Below are positions 1 to 8,146 of a DNA stretch of 64,000 bases, one piece after another (the first letter of the stretch is position 1; every line of letters begins with the position of its first letter). Made by a program: the position numbers and the translations under genes. Location of the stretch: assembly GCA_963781285.1 (NCBI GenBank), contig CAWAFI010000018.1, forward strand, positions 186,001-250,000. The letters are read 5' to 3'. Below the pieces are notes generated by a model. It saw only the letters and a list, made by a program, of their open reading frames with translations, searched no databases and was not told the DNA's origin. Source of the DNA: CAIWHR01 sp963781285. GTDB lineage: Bacteria; Pseudomonadota; Gammaproteobacteria; Burkholderiales; Casimicrobiaceae.

Positions 1-581
1 CGGGCACGCTCGTCCCGCTGCTCACCCTTGGCTTGCCCACCACGGCCACGGCAGCGATCATCCTCGCGGCGTTTCAGCAGTGGGGTCTGCAGCCGGGACC
101 CCTTTTGTTCGAGACCCAGCCGCTGCTCATTTGGGGTCTCATTGCCAGCATGTACACGGGCAATGTGATCCTCCTGATACTCAACCTGCCGCTGGTAGGT
201 ATCTGGATCAAACTGCTCGAAATACCCCGCCCGCTGCTCTACGCCGGCATCCTGATCTTTGCCACGTTGGGCGCGTACGGCTTGCGCAATTCCTGGTTCG
301 ACCTCGCCCTCCTTTATATCGTCGGGGTAATCGGGTTCCTGATGCGCCGCTACGACATTCCGGTCGCGCCGGTTCTGGTCGGCATGATCCTGGGGCCGCT
401 CGCCGAGCAGCAATTCCGCCGTGCGCTTGCGATCAGCCAGGGAGATCTCTCGATCTTCGTGACCCAGCCGATTTCCGCCACGGTGTTTGCCGTCACGGCG
501 CTGGTGTTGTTCGGGCCGCCGATCTGGCGCCGGATGAAAACCGGCCGAAAACCGCGTCCGACAAAGCCGGGAAAGCGTTGA
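1..581 (+). CDS. tctA: Tripartite tricarboxylate transporter TctA-family permease, C-terminal part (5' truncated by window edge)
   Basis: This is the large membrane subunit of a periplasmic-binding-protein-dependent secondary transporter for tricarboxylates or related organic acids. The frame is open from base 3 and gives about 192 residues. It has several hydrophobic segments and the family's Gly/Pro-rich style, including LPTTATAAI, SMYTGNVILL and PVAPVLVGMILGPLAEQQFRRAL, which is typical of the last third of TctA. The tail is basic (RRMKTGRKPRPTKPGKR), as expected for a cytoplasmic end. The full family length is about 500 residues, so roughly 300 N-terminal residues lie upstream of the window. 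The tctB and tctC partners are not visible. The substrate cannot be told from the permease alone. Confidence 0.9.
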   Translation, partial: GTLVPLLTLGLPTTATAAIILAAFQQWGLQPGPLLFETQPLLIWGLIASMYTGNVILLILNLPLVGIWIKLLEIPRPLLYAGILIFATLGAYGLRNSWFDLALLYIVGVIGFLMRRYDIPVAPVLVGMILGPLAEQQFRRALAISQGDLSIFVTQPISATVFAVTALVLFGPPIWRRMKTGRKPRPTKPGKR

Positions 582-618
582 ACCCGGTTCACCGATCGGA
601 ACGGCGCTTGGCGCGCGT

Positions 619-837
619 TCAGTGCTGCGGCGACGCGGCGAACGTAGTGCGGACCTGACGCGCGACGAAGGTGACCGCCGAGCGGATCGCCGCAAACGTG
701 GCGCAAATGGCGTCGGCGAAGACTTCAGCCCCTCGCAGCCGCGCCTTCGCCAACTCGCGGTCGACAGCGCTTATCTGCATCGCATCGATGCGGCTGTACA
801 GCGTGTCTTTTTTAAGGGGGCGTTTGACTGATTTCAT
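619..837 (-). CDS. Small conserved-looking hypothetical protein (72 aa)
   Basis: A short basic protein starting MKSVKRPLKKDTLYSRIDA and ending in a possible amphipathic helix. I chose the ATG at 837 over an upstream in-frame start at 873 because GGAGAAGGA lies a few bases ahead of it. There is no signal peptide, no cysteine pair and no domain I recognise. It is divergent from the iol genes and separated from them by an AT-rich intergenic stretch. Codon use fits the neighbours, and the strong ribosome site argues for a real gene. Function unknown. Confidence 0.55.
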   Translation of the reverse strand: MKSVKRPLKKDTLYSRIDAMQISAVDRELAKARLRGAEVFADAICATFAAIRSAVTFVARQVRTTFAASPQH

Positions 838-1015
838 GGTTCCTTCTCCGTTACAGAACGCGCTTTGTTGCAACGCACAATCTCACTATACGATTCCCGC
901 GGAAAATTGATAATCGTTTATTCGAATGGAGGCCATCGGGCGCGCAAATGCAACTTAATTTATTGTTTTTATATGATAATTTGTGGTCTATCAGACGATG
1001 GTCCGGGGGACGCCG
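838..1015. promoter_or_regulatory. AT-rich divergent intergenic region upstream of iolD
   Basis: This 178-bp stretch is clearly more AT-rich than the rest of the window and separates the small minus-strand ORF from iolD. A TATGAT hexamer at 972-977 could be the iolD -10 element; no convincing -35 is visible at the right spacing. It is the natural place for an inositol-repressor (IolR/RpiR-type) site, but I cannot point to an operator. Confidence 0.35.
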
Positions 1016-2878
1016 ATGACGACCGTACGTCTGACGATGGCGCAGGCGCTGATCCGGTTTCTTGCGGCGCAGCGGACGACGTGGCAGATGCGGGAAGTGC
1101 CGCTCTTCGGTGGCGTGTGGGCGATCTTTGGCCACGGCAACGTGGCGGGCGTCGGCGAGGCACTCTACCGGCATCGTGCAGAACTGCCCACCTACCGCGC
1201 CCATAACGAGCAGGCGATGGCACATGCAGCCGTTGCGTTCGCGAAGGCGCACTTACGCCGTCGGATGATGGCTTGCACGACGTCGATCGGCCCGGGTGCG
1301 ACGAACCTCGTCACCGCCGCGGCGACTGCGCACGTGAATCGCTTGCCGGTGCTGCTCCTTCCGGGCGACGTGTTCGTGTCGCGCGCGCCGGATCCGGTGC
1401 TCCAGCAGATCGAGGATTTTCACAACGGTGGCATCTCGGCCAATGATTGCTTGCGCCCGGTGTCGCGCTACTTCGACCGCATCGTCGCGCCCTCGCAGCT
1501 CTTGACAGCGCTGCCGCGGGCGATTTCGGTATTGACCGACCCCGCGCAGTGCGGGCCGGTGACGCTGGCGTTGCCGCAGGACGTACAGGCGGCCGCATAC
1601 GACTATCCAGAGGCTTTCTTCGCACCCCGCATCGTCGATGTACGGGCATGGCTGCCGGGCGACGCGGATCTCGACGCCGTAGCCGCGCTCCTCCGAACGG
1701 CGAAACAGCCGATCATGATCGCCGGCGGCGGGGTCCTCTACAGCGACGGCGGACCGGAAGCCCTGCGCCGATTCGCGGAAACGCACCGCGTCCCCGTTGC
1801 GGAGACGCAAGCGGGGAAGGGTGCATTGCCCTGGGACCACGCGCTGCAGGCGGGCGCGATCGGCGTTACCGGCGCCGCCGCTGCGAACGGGCTCGCGCAT
1901 GATGCCGATGTGGTGATCGCCGTCGGGACCCGGCTCGCCGATTTCACGACCGGATCGCATTCGCTGTTCCCACAGGCGCGCCTCATCGGCATCAACGTCA
2001 ATGCGTTCGATGCCATCAAGCGTCGCGCCACACCCGTGCTGGCCGATGCGGCGGCGGCATTGAACGCCCTGACCGGGCGGCTGGCGGGCTGGTCGTCGCC
2101 ACGGGAGTGGCAGGAACGGGCGGTGCGCGAGGGACAGGCCTGGCGCGATACGGTTTCGCGCATCGTCGGCGTTCGCGAAGTCGGGCCGCCTGCGTTGCCG
2201 TACGACGGCGAGGTGATCGGCGCGGTACAACGCACGCATCCTCGCTCCCCGACCGACGACATCGTCGTCTGCGCCGCCGGCTCGCTGCCGGGCGAATTGC
2301 ACAAGCTCTGGCGCGCCGCGCGGCCCGGCGCTTATCACGTCGAGTACGGCTATTCGTGCATGGGTTACGAGATTGCCGGCGGCATCGGCGTCAAGATGGC
2401 GCAGCCGGAGCGCGAGGTGGTCGTCGTGGTGGGCGACGGCAGCTACCTGATGCTCAATTCGGAAATCGCGACCTCGGTGCTGCTCGGCACCAAGCTTGTG
2501 ATCGTCGTGCTGGATAACCAGGGATACGGGTGCATCCACCGGCTGCAGCAGGCGTGCGGCGGCGAGGGCTTCAACAACCTGTTCGCCGATTGTCTGCATG
2601 GGTCCCCGGGTGCTCCGGCGATCGACTTCGCCGCGCACGCGCGGTCGCTCGGTGCGCTGGCGGAGCACGTCGACTCGATCGCGGAGCTCGAGGCCGCACT
2701 GGTCCGGGCGCGCGCCGCCGACCGCACCTTCGTCGTCGTCATCGCCACCGATCCGCTGCGCCAAACGGACGCCGGCGGCTGGTGGTGGGAGGTCGCGGTA
2801 CCCGAGGTGTCCGAATCGGAAAACGTGCGCGCGGCGCGTGCAGCCTACGAGCAAGGCAAGCGCCGGCAGAGCGTCTAG
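1016..2878 (+). CDS. iolD: 3D-(3,5/4)-trihydroxycyclohexane-1,2-dione acylhydrolase IolD
   Basis: A thiamine-diphosphate enzyme of myo-inositol catabolism that opens the ring of trihydroxycyclohexanedione to 5-deoxy-glucuronate. The 620-residue length is normal for IolD. It has the three-part ThDP architecture: an N-terminal PYR domain with the conserved Glu in RAHNEQAMAHAAVAFAK, a central domain, and a C-terminal PP domain with the ThDP motif GDGSYLMLNSE followed by VVLDNQGYG. The start at 1016 (MTTVRLTMAQ) is preceded by GGGGGA; an upstream in-frame start at 983 lacks a ribosome site. It is the first gene of an iolDEB run, with iolE starting 8 bp downstream. A generic acetolactate-synthase relative is less likely given the two neighbours. 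Confidence 0.93.
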   Translation: MTTVRLTMAQALIRFLAAQRTTWQMREVPLFGGVWAIFGHGNVAGVGEALYRHRAELPTYRAHNEQAMAHAAVAFAKAHLRRRMMACTTSIGPGATNLVTAAATAHVNRLPVLLLPGDVFVSRAPDPVLQQIEDFHNGGISANDCLRPVSRYFDRIVAPSQLLTALPRAISVLTDPAQCGPVTLALPQDVQAAAYDYPEAFFAPRIVDVRAWLPGDADLDAVAALLRTAKQPIMIAGGGVLYSDGGPEALRRFAETHRVPVAETQAGKGALPWDHALQAGAIGVTGAAAANGLAHDADVVIAVGTRLADFTTGSHSLFPQARLIGINVNAFDAIKRRATPVLADAAAALNALTGRLAGWSSPREWQERAVREGQAWRDTVSRIVGVREVGPPALPYDGEVIGAVQRTHPRSPTDDIVVCAAGSLPGELHKLWRAARPGAYHVEYGYSCMGYEIAGGIGVKMAQPEREVVVVVGDGSYLMLNSEIATSVLLGTKLVIVVLDNQGYGCIHRLQQACGGEGFNNLFADCLHGSPGAPAIDFAAHARSLGALAEHVDSIAELEAALVRARAADRTFVVVIATDPLRQTDAGGWWWEVAVPEVSESENVRAARAAYEQGKRRQSV

Positions 2879-2886
2879 GCCCTAAC

Positions 2887-3825
2887 ATGGGATTCGACGT
2901 ACGTCTCGGCATCAACCCGATCTCGTGGACCAACGACGACCTACCCTCGCTGGGAGGCGAGACACCGGTCGAGGTTGCATTGTCCGAGGGCAAGGCCATC
3001 GGCTACGAAGGCTTCGAGCTCGGTGGCAAGTTTCCGCGCGAGCCCGAGGCGTTGCGCGCCGTGCTCGCGCGGCACGGGCTCGCCTGCGTCTCGGGCTGGT
3101 ATTCGGGCCATCTTGCGCGCGGTAGCGTCGCGGAAGAGGTCGCCGCGGTCGAACGGCATTTGACGCTGCTCGCGACGAATGGCGCGAAGGTAATGGTCTA
3201 TGGCGAGGTCGCCGACACCATCCAGGGCCGCGCCGAGCCGCTGTCGCGACGGCCGCGCTTTCCGACCGACGCCGAGTGGACGGCGTACGGTGAGCGGGTG
3301 ACAGCGTTCGCGCGGCACACGCTCGCGCGCGGCGTACGGCTTGCCTACCATCACCACATGGGCGCGTACGTCGAGACCGCCGACGACGTGGATCGGCTGA
3401 TGCGCGTGACCGGACCCGAGGTCGGCCTGCTGCACGACACGGGTCATGCGACCTTTGCCGGCGGCGACGCGCCGGCCGAGCTTTCGAGACACATCGCGCG
3501 CGTCGTCCACGTCCATTGCAAGGACGTACGGCCGGGTGTTGCGAAGATGGCGCGCAACCGCGGCTGGAGCTTTCTCGAAGCTGTGATGAATGGCGCGTTC
3601 AGCACGCCGGGCGAGGGTTGCGTCGACTTCGCCTCGGTCGTCACCATTCTGCGCAACGCCGGATATCGTGGCTGGCTCGTCGTCGAGGGCGAGCAGGATC
3701 CGGCGGTCGCGCCCGCGTACCGCTACGCGGATATGGGCTACCGGTTGCTGCGCGCTCTCGTCGACGGGCGGTCCCCCAATGAGGCTCGCGCTGCGGCTGC
3801 GGTCGGGCGTGAAGTGCGGCGATGA
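2887..3825 (+). CDS. iolE: Inosose dehydratase IolE (312 aa)
   Basis: A sugar-phosphate-isomerase-fold TIM barrel that dehydrates scyllo-inosose (2-keto-myo-inositol) to the dione used by IolD. The opening GINPISWTNDD is characteristic of IolE. Metal ligands appear in the AYHHHMG, LLHDTGHATFAGG and VHVHCKDVR segments, and a late Glu in WLVVEGEQDP completes the usual His/Asp/Glu set. The start at 2887 follows iolD by 8 bp, and the stop overlaps the iolB ATG by 4 bp (ATGA), so translation is coupled. Length matches the family. Confidence 0.93.
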   Translation: MGFDVRLGINPISWTNDDLPSLGGETPVEVALSEGKAIGYEGFELGGKFPREPEALRAVLARHGLACVSGWYSGHLARGSVAEEVAAVERHLTLLATNGAKVMVYGEVADTIQGRAEPLSRRPRFPTDAEWTAYGERVTAFARHTLARGVRLAYHHHMGAYVETADDVDRLMRVTGPEVGLLHDTGHATFAGGDAPAELSRHIARVVHVHCKDVRPGVAKMARNRGWSFLEAVMNGAFSTPGEGCVDFASVVTILRNAGYRGWLVVEGEQDPAVAPAYRYADMGYRLLRALVDGRSPNEARAAAAVGREVRR

Positions 3826-4784
3826 GCGCACAACTGCTGGTCAAGGCCGCGCGCGAAGGACGAACGATCGCGCGCGTGACGCCTGAGTCCGCCGGCTGGC
3901 GCTACGTCGGCTTCGAGGCGCTGCGCCTTTCCCCGCGCGAGACATACGCGAGCATGACCGGCGCGGGCGAGTTGTGCGTCGTTGTCATCGCCGGAAAGGT
4001 GACGGTAGAAAGCGGAGATCTTGCATGGCATGGCATCGGCACACGCGCGAGTCCGTTCGACGACGTCGCGCCACACGCGGTGTATCTGCCGCCCGGCCGC
4101 GACGTGCGGATCACCGCGATCACCGCAGCCGAACTCGCGATGTGCACGGCACCGGCAGCGAAGGGCGTCGCGCCAAGGCTGATCGAACCAGGCTCGATGC
4201 GCCGGACGGTGCGCGGGCAGGGATCGAACACACGCTACGTCCGCGACATCCTGCCGCAGGATGCGCCCGCCGAAGCGCTGCTGGTCGTCGAGGTGATCAC
4301 GCCGCCCGGCCATTCGTCGAGCTATCCGCCGCACAAGCACGACACCGATGCGGCGCCTGCCGAGAGTTCGCTCGAGGAAACCTACTATCATCGATTGAAT
4401 CCGCCGCAGGGCTTCGCGTTCCAGCGTGTCTACACCGACGACCGCACGCTCGACGAGGCGATGACCGTCGAGGATCGCGACGTCGTGCTGGTCCCGCGCG
4501 GCTACCACCCGGTAATCGTCCCGCATGGATATACGTCGTACTACCTCAACGTGATGGCGGGCCCCCATCGCGTCTGGCACTTCCGCAACGATCCCGCGCA
4601 CGAGTGGATGCTAGGAGCCTGTCGGAATGCAAGGCTCCAAGAAAAACTCTGCCTCATCCGATATGTCGGCCAAGCGCCTGCCCTACCCGAAGGCTTGCCG
4701 GCCCCAAAGCGTGCTCCGCTGCGAAGGCAGCGCCACGTCTCGGACTCGATAACAACGCCGCGACTGAACTCGCTGCGGCACTGA
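3822..4784 (+). CDS. iolB: 5-deoxy-glucuronate isomerase IolB, C-terminus altered by an inserted element
   Basis: A bicupin isomerase converting 5-deoxy-glucuronate to 2-deoxy-5-keto-gluconate in inositol catabolism. Cupin motifs are clear: SSYPPHKHDTD and the later GYHPVIVPHGYTSYYLNVMAGP. Homology ends at NDPAHEWML (about residue 264); the last 56 residues are unrelated because a 238-bp inverted-repeat element begins at 4611. Removing the element and one CTAG copy joins CTA to GGG AGC CTC TGA. That restores a 267-residue protein ending HEWMLGSL, the usual IolB length. The cupin core is intact, so the extended protein may still work. The ATGA overlap with iolE implies translational coupling. 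Confidence 0.9.
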   Translation: MSAQLLVKAAREGRTIARVTPESAGWRYVGFEALRLSPRETYASMTGAGELCVVVIAGKVTVESGDLAWHGIGTRASPFDDVAPHAVYLPPGRDVRITAITAAELAMCTAPAAKGVAPRLIEPGSMRRTVRGQGSNTRYVRDILPQDAPAEALLVVEVITPPGHSSSYPPHKHDTDAAPAESSLEETYYHRLNPPQGFAFQRVYTDDRTLDEAMTVEDRDVVLVPRGYHPVIVPHGYTSYYLNVMAGPHRVWHFRNDPAHEWMLGACRNARLQEKLCLIRYVGQAPALPEGLPAPKRAPLRRQRHVSDSITTPRLNSLRH

Positions 4785-4848
4785 TCGCCGCATCCATCGC
4801 TTTTTGACCCGCAACGCATGCGCGAAAGTAAGTCCGACAGGCTCCTAG
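4611..4848. mobile_element. MITE-like 238-bp element with 16-bp perfect inverted termini, inserted in the end of iolB
   Basis: The left end CTAGGAGCCTGTCGGA (4611-4626) is the exact reverse complement of the right end TCCGACAGGCTCCTAG (4833-4848). The outer CTAG at each side can be read as a 4-bp target duplication, with 12-bp terminal repeats inside it. CTAG/YTAR targets are known for IS5-group elements, so a non-autonomous IS5-type derivative is a reasonable guess. The interior has no complete transposase frame. Computational excision of the element plus one CTAG restores a normal iolB end, which supports insertion rather than a chance palindrome. A REP-type or attenuator structure is the alternative. 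Confidence 0.7.
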
Positions 4849-4906
4849 GGAGCCTCTGAACAACGGATGAAGCTGGTCCGAGCGGCGAGCCGGTGCGCGG
4901 GCGCGG

Positions 4907-4912
4907 TAAAAT
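4907..4912 (+). promoter_or_regulatory. Possible -10 hexamer (TAAAAT) upstream of the CDGSH gene
   Basis: TAAAAT stands out in GC-rich sequence about 47 bp before the chosen CDGSH start. No good -35 is visible. It would give the downstream CDGSH/MaoC/reductase genes their own promoter after the inserted element. Confidence 0.25.
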
Positions 4913-4958
4913 AAGAACCTTGCTTTTGGATTCCGCCGATGGATGCCGACGGCACACG

Positions 4959-5198
4959 ATGGTCATTCCCGAATGCCCGCAGAAGACATGGTACCCGGTC
5001 GACCTTTCCCCCGGCGATTACCTGTGGTGCGCCTGCGGCCGCTCGAGGAGCCAGCCGTTCTGCGACGGGTCGCACAAAGGCACGGAGTTCCGGCCGCGAA
5101 AGTTCACCGTGGTCAAAACGACTGAAACGATATTCTTGTGCGGCTGCAAACGCACCGCGTACGCGCCGTACTGCGACGGTACGCACGCGAAGCTCTGA
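4959..5198 (+). CDS. CDGSH iron-sulfur domain protein (79 aa)
   Basis: A small double-CDGSH protein. Each half has the C-x-C-x(n)-C-D-G-(S/T)-H pattern that ligates a 2Fe-2S cluster with three Cys and one His: CACGRSRSQPFCDGSH and CGCKRTAYAPYCDGTH. Proteins of this type are mitoNEET-like electron or cluster carriers. The ATG at 4959 (MVIPECPQKTW) is chosen because homology starts there; its ribosome site is weak, and GTG at 4893 in the same frame is possible. No signal peptide, so cytoplasmic. It may serve the reductase encoded about 1 kb downstream, but this is only inferred from position. Confidence 0.85.
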   Translation: MVIPECPQKTWYPVDLSPGDYLWCACGRSRSQPFCDGSHKGTEFRPRKFTVVKTTETIFLCGCKRTAYAPYCDGTHAKL

Positions 5199-5246
5199 GC
5201 CGGCGGCTGGCGCGCCCGCAGGACGCTGCGGCATTGACTGACCGCT

Positions 5247-5687
5247 ATGGTCGACCGCAGCCACATCGGGCGCACGCTACCCGTGCATTCGGCAGACGTC
5301 GAAGCCGGCCGACTGCGGTTGTTCGCCAAGGCGATCGGCGAAACGCGTGCCGAATACATCGACGAAGCGGCCGCTCTCGCGGCAGGCTATCCGGGGCTGC
5401 CCGCTCCGCCGACATTCACGCTTTGCCTCGATCTCGAGGTTCCTGATCCTTTCCAGTGGTTGGCGGATCTCGACGTCGAGATCGCGAAGATTCTCCACGG
5501 CGCCGAGCGCTTTCGCTATTTCGCACCCGTGTACGCCGGCGACCGGCTGACCTATTCATCGCGGATCGCGGATGTGCTGCACAAGAGGAACGGCGCGCTG
5601 ACCTTCATCATCAAGGTGACCGACGTCACTAATCAGGATGGTGTCCAGGTGGCCGAGTTGCGGGCGACAATCGTCGTGCGGGACTGA
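5247..5687 (+). CDS. MaoC-like hotdog protein, FAS1-type dehydratase N-terminal subunit (146 aa)
   Basis: A hotdog-fold protein of the MaoC N-terminal (FAS1_DH-like) group. Such chains pair with a catalytic MaoC chain to form a two-subunit enoyl-CoA or 3-hydroxyacyl-thioester hydratase. Typical segments are GETRAEYIDEAAA near residue 33, the PPTFTLCLDL turn, and the ERFRYFAPVYAGDRL strand-turn. The catalytic Asp-His hydratase motif is missing here and present in the next gene, which starts 4 bp after this stop. Its substrate is presumably a CoA thioester. Confidence 0.8.
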   Translation: MVDRSHIGRTLPVHSADVEAGRLRLFAKAIGETRAEYIDEAAALAAGYPGLPAPPTFTLCLDLEVPDPFQWLADLDVEIAKILHGAERFRYFAPVYAGDRLTYSSRIADVLHKRNGALTFIIKVTDVTNQDGVQVAELRATIVVRD

Positions 5688-5690
5688 CCG

Positions 5691-6107
5691 GTGGCTCCCG
5701 GGTTCGACACCGTCAACGTCGGCGACATGCTGCCGCCGCTCGTGCTGCCGCCGGTGACGCGCACGACGCTGGCGCTCTTTGCCGGCGCGTCGGGCGACCA
5801 CAACCCGATCCATATCGACATCGACTTCGCCCGCGCTGCCGGCATGCCCGACGTGTTCGCGCACGGGATGCTGTCGATGGCGTGGCTCGGGCGGCTGCTG
5901 ACGAACTGGGCGCCGCAGCAGGGCCTGCGCGAGTTCGGCGTGCGATTCAGCGCGCTCACACAGGTAGGCGAACGCATCACGTGCACCGGCTGGGTGGCCG
6001 AAAAACTCGAGCGCGACGGCGAGCGGCTGGTCCGCATCGACGTGCAGACGGCCAACGAGGCGGGCGAGATCAAGCTTGCCGGCGACGCGCTGATCGCGCT
6101 GCCTTGA
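5691..6107 (+). CDS. MaoC family dehydratase, catalytic subunit (138 aa)
   Basis: A hotdog hydratase with the signature SGDHNPIHIDIDFARAAGMPDVFAHGML, which carries the catalytic Asp and His of hydratase motif 2. It probably forms a heterodimer with the preceding chain and hydrates or dehydrates an enoyl-CoA. The start is GTG at 5691, 3 bp after the upstream stop. The FadH-like reductase begins 8 bp downstream, so three co-transcribed genes would act on an unsaturated acyl-CoA or cyclic CoA intermediate. Confidence 0.85.
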   Translation: MAPGFDTVNVGDMLPPLVLPPVTRTTLALFAGASGDHNPIHIDIDFARAAGMPDVFAHGMLSMAWLGRLLTNWAPQQGLREFGVRFSALTQVGERITCTGWVAEKLERDGERLVRIDVQTANEAGEIKLAGDALIALP

Positions 6108-6114
6108 GGTCCCA

Positions 6115-8127
6115 ATGACCAAGGTTTACCCGCATCTGTTGGCCCCGCTCGATCTCGGCTTCACGACGCTGAAAAACCGCGTGCTCATGGGGTCGATGCA
6201 CACGGGCCTCGAGGAGGCGCCCGACGGTTACGCGCGGATGGCCGCGTTCTACGCCGAGCGCGCACGCGGTGGCGTCGGTCTGATCGTCACCGGGGGCATC
6301 GCGCCGAACTTCGCGGGTCGCGTCGAGCCGCGCGCGGCGCAGCTTTCGTATCCGTGGCAGGTCGGGCGGCACCGGATCATCACCGAAGCCGTCCACGCGG
6401 AGGGTGGGAAGATCGCGATGCAAATTCTGCACGCGGGACGCTACGCGTACCACCCGCTGTCGGTCGCGCCGTCGGCACTGCGGTCGCCGATCACGCCGTT
6501 CCGGCCGCGGGCGCTGACCGGCTGGGGCGTGAAGAAGACGATCGCGGCCTACGTCCGCTGCGCTCGGCTCGCGCAGCGCGCCGGCTACGACGGCGTCGAG
6601 GTCATGGGCTCCGAGGGCTACCTGATCAACGAGTTCGTCGCGCCGCGGACCAACCACCGCGACGACGAATGGGGCGGGACGCCGACTAACCGAATCGGCT
6701 TTCCGGTCGAGATCGTCCGCCGGACGCGCGAGGCCGTGGGGCGCGATTTCATCATCGTCTACCGGCTGTCGATGCTCGATCTCGTCGACGGCGGCAGCAC
6801 CTGGGACGAGGTCGTCGCCCTCGCCAAGGCGGTCGAAGCTGCCGGCGCGACGATTATCAACACCGGCATCGGCTGGCACGAGGCGCGCGTCCCGACCATT
6901 GCCACAATGGTGCCGCGCGGGGCGTTTGCGTGGGTGACGGAGCGGATGAAGCGCGAAGTGAAAATTCCGCTCGTCGCCACCAACCGGATCAACGACCCCG
7001 CGGACGCCGATGCGCTGCTCGCCGGAGGTGGCGCCGACATGGTGTCAATGGCGCGACCGTTCCTCGCCGACGCCGAGTTCGTCGCCAAGGCCGCGGCGGG
7101 CCGAGCTGACGAGATCAACACCTGCATTGCGTGTAACCAGGCATGCCTCGACCAGATCTTCGAGCGCAAGATTGCATCGTGCCTTGTCAATCCACGTGCC
7201 TGCCACGAAACCGAAATCGTCATGACGCCGGCTGCCCGGAAGAAGCGCGTTGCCGTCGTCGGCGCCGGACCGGCGGGACTTGCCTGCGCGACGACGGCGG
7301 CCGAAGCGGGACACGCCGTCACGCTGTTCGACGCGGCGGACGACATCGGCGGACAGTTCAACCTCGCGAAGCGCATTCCGGGCAAGGACGAGTTCGCGGA
7401 AACGCTGCGTTACTTTCGCCGCCGGATCGAGCGCACCGGCGTTGCGCTCCAGCTGGATCGCCGCGTCAGTGCTGCCGATCTCGACGGGTTCGAGCATGTT
7501 GTGCTTGCGACCGGTATCGTTCCCCGCACGCCGGCAATTCCCGGCATCGATCATCCGAAAGTGGCGAGTTACGTCGACATCGTGCTGGGCCGCAAGGAGG
7601 CCGGCCAGCGGGTCGCGATCATCGGCGCCGGTGGCATCGGCTTCGACGTGGGCGAGTTTCTCACCCACCACGCTGGCCACGACGAGGTGAACGAGTATCA
7701 GGACGAATGGGGAATCGATACCGCCTTTGCGGACCGCGGGGGTGTGAAGGCCCCCGTCGAGGGTCGCTCGCCGCGCGAGGTGTGGCTGCTGCAAAGGAAG
7801 GCGACCAAGGTCGGCGACGGCCTCGCCAAGACGACGGGCTGGATCCGCCGCACGCTGCTCAAGCGTCGTGGCGTCAAGATGGTTGCGGGTGTCGAGTACG
7901 ACCGGATCGACGATGCCGGCCTGCACATCCGGATCGGCGGACGGCCGAAACTGCTCGAAGTCGACACGATCGTCGTCTGCGCCGGGCAGGAGCCGCGGCG
8001 CGAACTCGCGGCGCCACTTCGCGCGTCAGGCATACCGCTGACCCTTATCGGCGGCGCGGATGTAGCGGTCGAACTCGACGCGCGCCGCGCGATCGCGCAG
8101 GGAACGCAAGTCGCGCTGGCCCTGTAG
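6115..8127 (+). CDS. NADH:flavin oxidoreductase / 2,4-dienoyl-CoA reductase-like (670 aa)
   Basis: A multidomain FMN/4Fe-4S/FAD enzyme of the FadH/trimethylamine-dehydrogenase family. Residues 1 to about 360 form an Old-Yellow-Enzyme barrel (LLAPLDLGFTTLKNR, LHAGRYAYH, EVMGSEGYLINEF). The cluster cysteines are CIACNQACLD and a fourth Cys about 12 residues on. An FAD-binding GAGPAGLACAT and a second dinucleotide fold GAGGIGFDVGEF follow. The length is family-typical. Substrate is not fixed by sequence; dienoyl-CoA reduction fits the MaoC neighbours, while other OYE fusions reduce steroids or aromatics. GAGGTCC precedes the ATG. Confidence 0.9.
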   Translation: MTKVYPHLLAPLDLGFTTLKNRVLMGSMHTGLEEAPDGYARMAAFYAERARGGVGLIVTGGIAPNFAGRVEPRAAQLSYPWQVGRHRIITEAVHAEGGKIAMQILHAGRYAYHPLSVAPSALRSPITPFRPRALTGWGVKKTIAAYVRCARLAQRAGYDGVEVMGSEGYLINEFVAPRTNHRDDEWGGTPTNRIGFPVEIVRRTREAVGRDFIIVYRLSMLDLVDGGSTWDEVVALAKAVEAAGATIINTGIGWHEARVPTIATMVPRGAFAWVTERMKREVKIPLVATNRINDPADADALLAGGGADMVSMARPFLADAEFVAKAAAGRADEINTCIACNQACLDQIFERKIASCLVNPRACHETEIVMTPAARKKRVAVVGAGPAGLACATTAAEAGHAVTLFDAADDIGGQFNLAKRIPGKDEFAETLRYFRRRIERTGVALQLDRRVSAADLDGFEHVVLATGIVPRTPAIPGIDHPKVASYVDIVLGRKEAGQRVAIIGAGGIGFDVGEFLTHHAGHDEVNEYQDEWGIDTAFADRGGVKAPVEGRSPREVWLLQRKATKVGDGLAKTTGWIRRTLLKRRGVKMVAGVEYDRIDDAGLHIRIGGRPKLLEVDTIVVCAGQEPRRELAAPLRASGIPLTLIGGADVAVELDARRAIAQGTQVALAL

Positions 8128-8146
8128 GCTCCTTGGAGTTGTCCGC

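Noticed and set aside
1253..2854. Long antisense frame opposite iolD (533 codons)
   Set aside because: GC-rich coding DNA leaves antisense frames open; the product has no domain, is rich in Arg/Asp/His, and the sense strand encodes a complete IolD.
4720..4784. Functional new C-terminus for IolB
   Set aside because: The added residues come from inside the inverted-repeat element and have no cupin-family counterpart, so they are treated as a by-product of insertion.
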